Source: Deltaproteobacteria bacterium
GTDB taxonomy: Bacteria > Desulfobacterota > Desulfuromonadia > Desulfuromonadales > Geopsychrobacteraceae
NCBI GenBank assembly: GCA_024276905.1
Contig: JAJRWF010000133.1
Span: 1-35,604 of the forward strand
Length of the DNA: 35,604 nt
Direction of reading: 5' to 3'
The translations under genes and the position numbers were made by a program. Of this stretch, positions 8,469-16,011 are shown piece by piece (positions within the stretch are counted from its first letter, which is position 1; every line of letters starts with the position of its first letter). A model generated the notes under the pieces. The model made no database searches, was not told where the DNA came from, and saw nothing but the letters and a program-made list of their open reading frames with translations.

Positions 8469-9101
8469 ATGAAAACACTGCTGACCACCCTGTGCCTGTT
8501 AGCGCTTCTGGCAGGAAACTCCTTTGCCACCACAAAATACGTCTCGGATACTCTGGTTGTCACCGTACGCGCCCAACCGGGTAACGGCGAACAGATCCTC
8601 GATACCGTTCGCACCGGGGCACCACTGGAAATCCTTGAAGAACAAAAAGACTATTTCCTGGTCCGCACGGCAAAGGGCATCGAAGGCTATATCCGCAGTC
8701 AGTATGTGAGTGCCGAACTGCCGAAGGCACAGCAGATCAAACAACTCCAAACGGCCAACGACCAACTGCAAAACAAGGCGGCCGAATTATCGACCCGCCT
8801 GAACAGCAGCAATAAAGAAGCGGCAGATCTAACCTCAACGGCGAAGGAACTGACCCGCATCAAGGCGGACTACCTGGCACTGCAGAAAGCATCGGCCAAC
8901 GTCCTGCAGATCACCCGCGAACGTGACCAGCTGCAACAGGAAAACAGCAATCTGACCGAACGTATGCAGCAGCTCAAGGAAGAGAACAGTCTCTACCTGC
9001 GCACCGGTGTGATTAAATGGTTTCTAGCCGGTGCCGGGGTCCTTTTCTTCGGCTGGATTCTCGGCAAACTTTCGCGCAAGAAAAAACGCAACTACCTGTA
9101 A
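8469..9101 (+). CDS. YgiM-like SH3-domain, coiled-coil membrane protein
   Basis: This is a 210-residue protein with the architecture of the TIGR04211/YgiM family. A signal peptide (about residues 1-20, ending NSFA) is followed by a bacterial SH3 domain (about 21-85, with TLVVTVRAQPGNGEQILDTV and EGYIRSQYV). A long coiled coil follows (about 88-175, heptads rich in Gln, Leu and Glu). One C-terminal membrane helix (about 180-198) ends in a basic tail (GKLSRKKKRNYL). The protein would sit in the inner membrane with the SH3 domain in the periplasm, probably touching peptidoglycan. The molecular function of the family is not established. It has its own promoter and is about 250 nt from the next gene, so it is probably monocistronic. 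Confidence 0.85.
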   Translation: MKTLLTTLCLLALLAGNSFATTKYVSDTLVVTVRAQPGNGEQILDTVRTGAPLEILEEQKDYFLVRTAKGIEGYIRSQYVSAELPKAQQIKQLQTANDQLQNKAAELSTRLNSSNKEAADLTSTAKELTRIKADYLALQKASANVLQITRERDQLQQENSNLTERMQQLKEENSLYLRTGVIKWFLAGAGVLFFGWILGKLSRKKKRNYL

Positions 9102-9351
9102 ACCACGACCACAAAACCTGGCCACAACGAGTTTGCCCACTTAGTGCCGCGGCAGGACGCAGTCTCTCTGGATTTCTCTCTCCGTCAGATTCCGCTGACA
9201 TGTTGTCTCACGCCGTGCAGTAAGAACGACGCTGCGTACGCGGCTGCTTCCTCCAACAGATATCACTCCGACCTCTTGTCGCATTAAATCGACCTGTGCT
9301 ATCAATTACAGACCAGTTGAGTTAACAATTGCCTGCTCCCGGGAAAGAATC

Positions 9352-10413
9352 ATGAATATCGACCAGCTGAAAACCGTACTGCGAGAGATCATCACCAGAA
9401 CCGACCTGACCCCTTGCGTGGTCGGTCACCGCGGCGTCGGCAAGACAGCGGCAATCATCCAGGTCAGTGAAGAAATTGATTTTTCCTACCAGCCATTACG
9501 GCTCGGCCAGATGGAAGTCGGCGATCTTGTCGGCATTCCCTACCGCAACGAAAACGTGATGCATTGGTCGCGACCAGACTGGTGGCCGGAGGTGGATGCA
9601 AAACCGACTCTGGTCCATTGTGACGAATTGAATCGTGCCCAGCAGGAAGACACCCTGCAGGCGATCTTCCAATTCGTCGAACCACCTGCCCAGGGGCAGC
9701 ACCGTGCCCTGCACACTCATAAACTTGCTTCGCAACACCGTGTCGTCGTGGCGATCAACCCTCCAGACGGGACCTATCAAGTCGCACCGCTCGATCGCGC
9801 ACTGCTTGACCGAATGGTGGTGCTGCAGGTCGAATCAGATGCTGCATGCTGGGGCCGATATGCACAGCAACAGCAATTCAATCCCCTGATACGACAATTT
9901 ATCGGTGGCAACGATGCGTTTCTTGCTACGGGCAATAATTCTTACGACCTGCAGATCGAACCCTCGGAACGTGCCTGGGAGATGGTCAGTATTCTCAAGC
10001 AGAAGTGCTGTCTGCCTGCCGAGCTTGAAATGGAGGTCTACAGCGGAGTGATAGGCCGTGAAGCGGCCGTCAGCTTCTCCAGTTGGTGTGCTGAACAACG
10101 GCAGCGGCCCTTAAGTGCCGAACAGATTCTCAACAACTGGGAACAGATTGCTGAGCAGGCTGCCGATCAACGTGACGATATTCAGGCCACCAGCATGAGC
10201 GAATTGAGCACCCTGCTCGACAGTGAAATTCGGCTGGACAGATCACAGCAGGACAACCTGGTGGCTTATATTGAAATTTTACCCCGTGATATGCGTTTCG
10301 GCTTTGTTAAAACCCTGCTGCAAATCCCGACCGTCGCGGCAATTCTCAGTCAGGACTGTTACGACCACGCCATCCTCGACGTCATAAGCAAAATCAGCGA
10401 AGAAGTGGCCTAG
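9352..10413 (+). CDS. MoxR-type AAA+ ATPase
   Basis: This is a 353-residue AAA+ ATPase of the MoxR class, a group of chaperone-like ATPases that work with VWA-domain partners. The Walker A motif is GHRGVGKT (residues 25-32), Walker B is LVHCDELNR (about 87-95), the sensor-1 region is VVVAINPPDGTYQV and the arginine-finger region is LDRALLDRM. The C-terminal half is helical and lacks other domains. The VWA/DUF2201 gene downstream is the expected partner, although a 159-bp palindromic element now separates them. The stop codon TAG uses the first base of that element, so the original C terminus may have been slightly different. Confidence 0.9.
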   Translation: MNIDQLKTVLREIITRTDLTPCVVGHRGVGKTAAIIQVSEEIDFSYQPLRLGQMEVGDLVGIPYRNENVMHWSRPDWWPEVDAKPTLVHCDELNRAQQEDTLQAIFQFVEPPAQGQHRALHTHKLASQHRVVVAINPPDGTYQVAPLDRALLDRMVVLQVESDAACWGRYAQQQQFNPLIRQFIGGNDAFLATGNNSYDLQIEPSERAWEMVSILKQKCCLPAELEMEVYSGVIGREAAVSFSSWCAEQRQRPLSAEQILNNWEQIAEQAADQRDDIQATSMSELSTLLDSEIRLDRSQQDNLVAYIEILPRDMRFGFVKTLLQIPTVAAILSQDCYDHAILDVISKISEEVA

Positions 10414-10571
10414 TGTCCTGTTTGGTTAGTTGTGCCAATTAATTCTGAGTCATTTTGGTTGTGGTCAAGGCACGCTGACGCAGGTCTAGCCTGAGTTAAG
10501 CCGAGGAAGCGAAACGTAGACCACGGCCAAAAGGGCCAGAATTAGAAGGCAGAATTAACCGCACGGGACAC
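10413..10571. mobile_element. MITE-like 159-bp imperfect palindrome
   Basis: The left end starts GTGTCCTGTTTGGTTA and the right end, read on the other strand, starts GTGTCCCGTGCGGTTA. The arms continue to match through AATTCTG (10441-10447 against the right arm near 10535-10545) and TTTTGG..GTGGTC (10453-10466 against 10519-10532), then match weakly toward the centre near 10492. It has no open reading frame. A short non-coding sequence with related ends and internal pairing fits a miniature inverted-repeat element or a large intergenic hairpin. No target-site duplication is evident. It fills the gap between two genes that usually form one operon. Confidence 0.65.
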
Positions 10572-10625
10572 GAGACATAATGGCTGAGCAATTTTCGATG
10601 TATTCAACCGAGACTTTTCTTCAGC

Positions 10626-11780
10626 ATGCGTATTTTTGAAGACAGTATTGTCCGCCTGCTCAAACAAAAACCCTTTTACGGCCAATTCCTGCTCCAGTGT
10701 CGAAGGCAGACTCTCAGCGGATCAGCACCTGTCGGGGTCACTCTGCATGACAGCACGCCGACACTTGCCATCAACCAGAAAAGTTTTGCCCTTTTCTCGG
10801 CCACCGAACAGCAAGCCCTGCTCGAACACCTGGTCAAGCACCTGCTCCATCTGCACCCCTGCCGCCGCCGACAGCGCAATCATCGAACCTGGGATCTGGC
10901 CTGCGATCTGGCAATCAATGACTCGATTGCCAACCTGCCCCCTGAATCCCCCCTTCCGGCACGCTTACGGCTCCCGGCCCAACTCTCGGCCGAAGAATAT
11001 TATGATCGCCTGCCACAATTGGCACTCCTTGGCCAGCAAAAAGGCCGGGGCGATGATGAGGGCGAAGGCCCGACAAGCGAACGGTTGCAGATACAACCGA
11101 TCGACGATCACCAGATCTGGCAACAGGCAGACCGCACCCCACAAGCTCTTATGGAGCAGGTGATACGGCAGATGGTCTGGTCTGCGCTTAAAAAATGTCA
11201 TCATGAAATACCACCGGAACTGGAAACCCTGCTACAGCCCTTTCTGAAGCCATCAGTAATCCCCTGGCAGCAAATTCTGCGTCAGTTCGTCGGCAGTGCC
11301 GGCCGCACAGGACGCCGCACTACCTGGAAAAGAGAGCATCGCCGTTTTGAACAAACACCGGGGATGCGCAAAAAATCACGGCTCAATCTGTTGGTTGCTG
11401 TCGATGTCAGTGACTCCACCGACCAACAACCGCTACGAGAGGCTTTTGCCGCAGAACTGCTGCAAATTGCGCGCGGGCGTGCAAGCCATCTGACCATTCT
11501 TTATAGTGGCAGCCGTATTCAAAAGATCGAAACCTTCAACAAAATGCCGCAGACAGTAGAGATCTATCGTGGCGGTGGTTACACGGACCTGCGCCCGGTT
11601 TTTGATTATGCTCGTCAGATGATCCCGCTACCGGCTGCAATCATCTATCTGACCGACGGCTTCGGCCAGGCTCCGGATCATTGCTATTTTCCGACCCTCT
11701 GGGTCTTGTCTGCAGAGGGACAAAAGCCTGCCGCATGGGGACTGGAACTTCGGCTGAATCAAAAGGAAGGAAACAGATGA
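10626..11780 (+). CDS. VWA-like / DUF2201 protein, partner of the MoxR ATPase
   Basis: This is a 384-residue protein of the COG3864 type. The N-terminal metallopeptidase-like domain (about residues 1-150) contains EHLVKHLLHLHP and WDLACDLAIND, the usual landmarks, followed by a linker rich in charged residues. The C-terminal VWA-like domain begins near residue 255 and has the metal-site motif VDVSDS (DxSxS pattern) and a later YLTDGFG. In related proteins the N-terminal motif is HExxH; here it is HLVKH (His68, His72) with Leu in place of the catalytic Glu, so proteolysis is unlikely. The protein probably acts with the upstream ATPase in a remodelling or assembly task. It overlaps the next gene by ATGA. 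Confidence 0.82.
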   Translation: MRIFEDSIVRLLKQKPFYGQFLLQCRRQTLSGSAPVGVTLHDSTPTLAINQKSFALFSATEQQALLEHLVKHLLHLHPCRRRQRNHRTWDLACDLAINDSIANLPPESPLPARLRLPAQLSAEEYYDRLPQLALLGQQKGRGDDEGEGPTSERLQIQPIDDHQIWQQADRTPQALMEQVIRQMVWSALKKCHHEIPPELETLLQPFLKPSVIPWQQILRQFVGSAGRTGRRTTWKREHRRFEQTPGMRKKSRLNLLVAVDVSDSTDQQPLREAFAAELLQIARGRASHLTILYSGSRIQKIETFNKMPQTVEIYRGGGYTDLRPVFDYARQMIPLPAAIIYLTDGFGQAPDHCYFPTLWVLSAEGQKPAAWGLELRLNQKEGNR

Positions 11781-12187
11781 AGAATACCGCCCCGCACCCG
11801 ATGACTGAACAACGCCTGCAAAAACACCTGACAGCGATGGGTGCGCGCGTCATGTCCAGATCAGGTCGTAGTGAGCACTACGGCTCACCGCGCGAATTTT
11901 CCTTTGAAGTGAAGGCACTCTTCGACAACGGACTCGGACTGCATATCCTTGCCCGCCAGTACAGCTATCGCGATCCCTGGGAAGCCCAAGGCAGAGTCAA
12001 CGACCTGGTCGATATCTCACTGCTTAAAGACGGTACCTATGCCGAACTCCCCAAAGGCTTTGACTATTTTCAAAGGTGCGACACGGAAGAAGGCGTCGAT
12101 TGGGACAGGTTTCTCGTCATCGCGCACTGCGTTGCTACCATCAATCCGAAAATCTATCTGCTACAGCAACTGACCGGGGATCTCTGA
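11777..12187 (+). CDS. Hypothetical protein (136 aa) coupled to the VWA gene
   Basis: I do not recognise a family. The 136-residue protein has no signal peptide or membrane segment. It is acidic overall and includes FSFEVKALFDNGLGLHIL, GRVNDLVDISLLKDGTYAELP and DWDRFLVIAHCVATINPKIYL. The start at 11777 is chosen because it overlaps the VWA stop by ATGA and has AAGGAAGG 6-10 nt upstream; a longer reading back to 11681 would overlap the VWA gene by 100 nt. Its coupling suggests a third part of the MoxR-VWA module, perhaps a substrate or adaptor. Confidence 0.7.
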   Translation: MKNTAPHPMTEQRLQKHLTAMGARVMSRSGRSEHYGSPREFSFEVKALFDNGLGLHILARQYSYRDPWEAQGRVNDLVDISLLKDGTYAELPKGFDYFQRCDTEEGVDWDRFLVIAHCVATINPKIYLLQQLTGDL

Positions 12188-12244
12188 ACCTGCAACTCTG
12201 CGACTTTCTCCCTGCTTGTTTTAGCAGATTATCGGTTTTTCGCC

Positions 12245-12272
12245 TTGCCACAGACCCAATATTAAGTATATC
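12245..12272 (+). promoter_or_regulatory. Possible sigma-70 promoter before the signalling cluster
   Basis: The -35 element TTGCCA (12245-12250) and the -10 element TATATC (12267-12272) are 16 nt apart. They stand 38 nt before the first gene of the cluster, which also has a strong GGAGGTG ribosome site. The -10 match is moderate. Confidence 0.4.
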
Positions 12273-12309
12273 TTAAGGAGAATTTTAAAATCTTTGGAGG
12301 TGTAAACGC

Positions 12310-13440
12310 ATGGATGCGACTCCCGCCCTGATTCTCACCATTGACGACGAAGCTTCGATCCGCGAAAGTTTTCGCCATTACCTTGAAGATTACGATTATC
12401 GGGTCATCGAAGCTGCTGACGGACAGGCCGGAGTCGAACTGTTTCGCCGGCACAGACCCGACCTTATTCTGGTCGACTTGCGCATGCCGGAGCTCGATGG
12501 ACTCGAAGTACTCGACATCATCAGTAAAGAATCCCCGGAAACACCGATTCTGGTCGTCTCTGGTACCGGTATAATCAGCGACGCTATCGAAGCCATCCAT
12601 CGCGGCACATGGAACTACCTGCTCAAGCCGATCGAAGACCTCAGTATCCTGAAACACGCGATAGAAAAGGGCTTGGAAAGAGCCCGTCTGATTCGTGAAA
12701 ACCGTGAATACCGGACACAACTTGAAGAGAAGGTTGCCTTGCGGACACGCCAGCTTGAAGAGACCAACCGGCAACTTGAAGAGACCCGCCTGCACGTCAT
12801 CCGCGGCCTCGGACGGGCTTCGGAATTTCGTGATAATGATTCCGGGAAACACGTCATCCGCGTCAGTAAATATGCCCGTATCCTGGCCAAAGCCTCTGGT
12901 TTATCCCCGCAACAGGTTGACCTGATTCACCTGAGCAGCCCGATGCATGACATCGGCAAAATAGGCATTCCGGATCACATTCTGCTGAAAGCCGACAGAC
13001 TTGACGCAAAGGAATGGGCTTTCATGCAGCAGCACTGTGCAATCGGGGTAGAAATCCTCAACAGTATTCCTGACGATGAGATCGAGTGCTACCGGCAACA
13101 CACCCTGCAAGGTTCAGACTATTTTGCCGAGACCGAAGACTCCGAACTGCTGCGCTGCGCAAAATCGATCGCCGCCAGTCATCATGAACGCTGGGACGGA
13201 ACCGGCTACCCCCAAGGCCTCCAGGGTACGGAAATCCCGCTAGAAGCCCGTATCGTCGCCCTGGCAGACATGTATGACACCCTGTCGAGCCCCCGCGTCT
13301 ACAAACCATCCTTTGACGAAAACACCTGCCAGCGACAGATTAGAGAGGCATCAGGCAGCTATCTCGACCCGCAACTGGTCGAACTCTTTTTTAGCAATAT
13401 CAATGGATTCCTGGCCATTAAAACAAAGTGGGCAGACTGA
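12310..13440 (+). CDS. Response regulator with HD-GYP domain (c-di-GMP phosphodiesterase)
   Basis: This is a 376-residue cytosolic response regulator. The receiver domain (about residues 6-125) has the acidic pair DD in TIDDEAS, phospho-acceptor Asp56 in LVDLRMPE, VVSGTG and the conserved Lys in LLKPIED. A coiled linker (about 130-165) follows. The HD-GYP domain has H213-D214 in MHDIGKIGIPDHIL, HHERWDGTGYP (GYP at 299-301) and ALADMYDTL. HD-GYP enzymes hydrolyse cyclic di-GMP to GMP or pGpG; all visible signature residues are intact, so activity is expected. It opens the cluster, with GGAGGTG 7 nt before the ATG. Its receiver closely resembles that of the REC-PAS-GGDEF-EAL protein at 20789. 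Confidence 0.93.
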   Translation: MDATPALILTIDDEASIRESFRHYLEDYDYRVIEAADGQAGVELFRRHRPDLILVDLRMPELDGLEVLDIISKESPETPILVVSGTGIISDAIEAIHRGTWNYLLKPIEDLSILKHAIEKGLERARLIRENREYRTQLEEKVALRTRQLEETNRQLEETRLHVIRGLGRASEFRDNDSGKHVIRVSKYARILAKASGLSPQQVDLIHLSSPMHDIGKIGIPDHILLKADRLDAKEWAFMQQHCAIGVEILNSIPDDEIECYRQHTLQGSDYFAETEDSELLRCAKSIAASHHERWDGTGYPQGLQGTEIPLEARIVALADMYDTLSSPRVYKPSFDENTCQRQIREASGSYLDPQLVELFFSNINGFLAIKTKWAD

Positions 13441-13596
13441 ATTTCAAATGAAACCTTATTGCCCCTTTTCAACTCTCTTTTAAGCGCAGAACTGTTTCTT
13501 TCTGTTAATCTGGTTTCGTGAACTTTACTCAATAGTTGGATTTTTTCAAAAAAACCCCAGCACAGCTGACAACTGCAACGCTTCAGGAACCGAACG

Positions 13597-14121
13597 ATGT
13601 GGAATAAATCGATATTTAGTTTATGTTTCGTTATTGTCGCCGTACTCTACCCGGCACTCTGTTCCCTGGCAACGGCCACACCGCCATTGCAGCGTCCGCA
13701 GGGGAAAATAATCCTGACTATCAGCGGCGCTATTGATCGAACCAATCAGGAAGGCCGTGCCGCGTTTGACCAACAGATGCTGCTCAGCCTGCCGCAAGTC
13801 GAAATCAGAACCGAAACACCCTGGACAGACGGACTGACCATTTTTAAAGGTCCGCGGCTTAAAAGCGTCCTGCAGCAGGTCGGCAGCCGGGGAGATTCCC
13901 TGTTCCTGAGCGCACTGAACGACTACACCGTGCAGATTCCGGCGGTTGATATAGAAAACTATCCGGTCATTTTGGCCATGCAGCGCAATGGCAAGCGCAT
14001 AGGTATTCGCGAACGCGGGCCACTCTGGGTCATCTACCCCTGGTCTGAAAATCCGGAGCTAAAGAGTGAAACCTTCTACTCACGCTCAATCTGGCAACTG
14101 AAATCTATTCAGATCAAATAG
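13597..14121 (+). CDS. Periplasmic molybdopterin-oxidoreductase-fold protein without cofactor cysteine
   Basis: The 174-residue precursor has a signal peptide (about residues 1-28, ending SLATA). The mature part resembles the small sulfite-oxidase-like domain of the COG3915 group: LTISGAIDR near the start, TPWTDGLTIFKGPRLKSVL in the middle, LNDYTVQIPAVDI, then GPLWVIYPW and YSRSIWQLKSIQI at the end. Active members of the wider family bind molybdenum through a conserved Cys; this mature chain has no Cys, so catalysis is unlikely. An AGGA ribosome site is 8 nt before the ATG. The gene ends 7 nt before HK1 and is probably its periplasmic sensing partner (inferred). Confidence 0.75.
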   Translation: MWNKSIFSLCFVIVAVLYPALCSLATATPPLQRPQGKIILTISGAIDRTNQEGRAAFDQQMLLSLPQVEIRTETPWTDGLTIFKGPRLKSVLQQVGSRGDSLFLSALNDYTVQIPAVDIENYPVILAMQRNGKRIGIRERGPLWVIYPWSENPELKSETFYSRSIWQLKSIQIK

Positions 14122-14128
14122 GTCGTCA

Positions 14129-15997
14129 ATGAGGCTGCGACTTCTTCTTTCTTTTCCGTTTCTGTTACTGGTTACCGCCATTCTGGCGGTCAGTCTGCTA
14201 TTCAGTCTGTTGTCGCTGCAACGCGAAAGCCGCCTGCAGCAGAAGGAACTGCGTGAAGGAGCCCTCTGGCATACGGTTCAGATTAACCGCGAGGCCAACC
14301 AACTGCTCTACCATCTGGCAACCAGTGTCTTCCCGCCGGGCAAAAAAGAACAACAACATCTACATGAACACGGAGATATTCTCTACAGTCGAATCGACGG
14401 CCTGGGGCAAGGGAAAGTCGGTGAAATGGTCCTTTCATTCAGCGGTGCAGTCCTCATGCGGGTCGAAGCGTTTAAACTCTTCTACGCCCTTGAAGAGGAG
14501 TTGACGGCTTATCTTGGCGGAGATCCCGACGCTCGCATCAGAGCCATGGTGATTGGTAGCCGAATCATTAAACTGTTCCAGCCGCTGGCACATGAAGCCA
14601 ACAATTTTGAACGCAGCAATCGCGAACAGACTCGTCAGCGATTTGAAAACCTTTACAACAAGGCCCTGCTGTTTTTCTATGCCAGTCTGGCAGCTGCCGT
14701 GCTACTGGCGATGGGCATCTGGCAGCGTCAACACCGACTCAATGAACTGGCTCTTTCGCTTGAAGATCTGGTCGAAGAACGTACGCGCGATCTGGCCGTC
14801 GAAATAGACCAACACCGGATAACTGCCAGCAAATTGCAGCAATTACAAAAATTGCTGCAGGACATCATCGACTCAATGCCAACTGTTCTGGTTGGAATAG
14901 ATGAAAAAAACCAGGTCAATCAATGGAACCGAGCCGCTGAAACGATCTCAAATATCCCGCGCGAGCAGGCCCTGAAGCAAAATGCACAACTCCTGTTTGA
15001 GCATCTCGGAGTAGAAAGCACCAAGTTCAGCGAGATACTCGCCGAGCAGCAACCCGGAGGGAAATACCGCTCCAGTCTGTGTCGCGGCCATAAGGTCCGT
15101 GAAACACAACTGAGCTGCTACCCTCTGGAGAATGGTGGGACAGTTGTCCTGATCGAAGACATTACCGAGCAACTGCGAATCGAACGCTTGATAATTCAGA
15201 CCGAGAAAATGATGTCAGTTGGTGGTTTGGCGGCAGGAATGGCTCATGAAATCAATAATCCACTTGCCGGAATCCTGCAGAATGTCCAGGTGATCAAAAG
15301 TCGTATTTTGGGTGAAATACCAGCCAACCTCAAAGCGGCGGAAGAACTGAATCTCAACCTCGACCTCCTGCATCGTTACCTTGAGTTGCGCAAAGTTCCG
15401 GCGATGTTGCAAGCGATTCTCGACAGTGGCGAACAGGCCGCAAAAATCGTCGAGAATATGCTGAATTTCAGCCGCAAAAGTGAGGTCTGTCTCACCCTGC
15501 ATAATCTTGATAGAATCATCGACAGCGCGATCGACCTGGCCTGCAACGATTACAGCCTGATCAAGAGTTACGATTTTCGCAAAATTGAAATCATTCGCCA
15601 GTTCGACCCGGCACTGCCACCTGTGCCGTGCGACGCGGGCCAGATCCAGCAAGTCCTGTTCAACATTTTAAAGAACGGGGCCCAGGCCATGGCCGAAGGA
15701 ACCCCGGACAAACACCATTGTTTTACCCTGCGCCTGACTCGAAATAAAGAATCTGTCCAGATAGACGTCGAGGATAATGGCCCCGGAATGGAACAACGCA
15801 CCGCCCAGAGAATCTTCGAGCCCTTCTTCACCACCAAGGACGTCGGTGTCGGAACCGGGCTGGGGCTGTCAGTCAGTTATTTTATTGTCACCGAGAATCA
15901 CCACGGCAGTATGGAGGTCAACTCGACTCCCGGTGTCGGCACCACCTTCAGCATCCGGCTGCCGCTGCAGACCGAAATGCTCGAATGGGTCATCTGA
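14129..15997 (+). CDS. Sensor histidine kinase HK1 (PAS-HisKA-HATPase)
   Basis: This is a 622-residue inner-membrane kinase. TM1 is at about residues 7-28. The periplasmic domain of about 150 residues is unrecognised and mostly helical. TM2 is at about 179-198, followed by a coiled coil, a PAS domain (about 245-355, IIDSMPTVLVGIDEKNQVNQ) and the HisKA domain with phospho-acceptor His373 in [19 protein letters not shown]. The ATPase domain has N-box asparagines at 512 and 516, DNGPGM, FEPFFTT and GTGLGLSV, all intact. The dimerisation domain carries the extended segment shared by all kinases here. It follows the periplasmic Mo-fold gene by 7 nt. HK2 begins 14 nt later. Confidence 0.92.
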   Translation: MRLRLLLSFPFLLLVTAILAVSLLFSLLSLQRESRLQQKELREGALWHTVQINREANQLLYHLATSVFPPGKKEQQHLHEHGDILYSRIDGLGQGKVGEMVLSFSGAVLMRVEAFKLFYALEEELTAYLGGDPDARIRAMVIGSRIIKLFQPLAHEANNFERSNREQTRQRFENLYNKALLFFYASLAAAVLLAMGIWQRQHRLNELALSLEDLVEERTRDLAVEIDQHRITASKLQQLQKLLQDIIDSMPTVLVGIDEKNQVNQWNRAAETISNIPREQALKQNAQLLFEHLGVESTKFSEILAEQQPGGKYRSSLCRGHKVRETQLSCYPLENGGTVVLIEDITEQLRIERLIIQTEKMMSVGGLAAGMAHEINNPLAGILQNVQVIKSRILGEIPANLKAAEELNLNLDLLHRYLELRKVPAMLQAILDSGEQAAKIVENMLNFSRKSEVCLTLHNLDRIIDSAIDLACNDYSLIKSYDFRKIEIIRQFDPALPPVPCDAGQIQQVLFNILKNGAQAMAEGTPDKHHCFTLRLTRNKESVQIDVEDNGPGMEQRTAQRIFEPFFTTKDVGVGTGLGLSVSYFIVTENHHGSMEVNSTPGVGTTFSIRLPLQTEMLEWVI

Positions 15998-16011
15998 TGA
16001 TGGGGGAGTCC

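Noticed and set aside
9276-9305. TTGTCG-18-TATCAA as a promoter for the MoxR gene
   Set aside because: Both boxes match poorly and similar matches occur by chance in AT-richer gaps.
12212-12227. Hairpin CTGCT/AGCAG followed later by TTTTT after the 136-aa gene
   Set aside because: The stem has only 5 bp and the T run is 5 nt away from it; too weak to call a terminator.
12262-12852. Minus-strand open reading frame of 196 codons opposite the REC-HD-GYP gene
   Set aside because: Antisense to a receiver domain with intact motifs. Similar shadows occur opposite most kinase H-boxes here, because the repeated kinase core gives repeated antisense frames.
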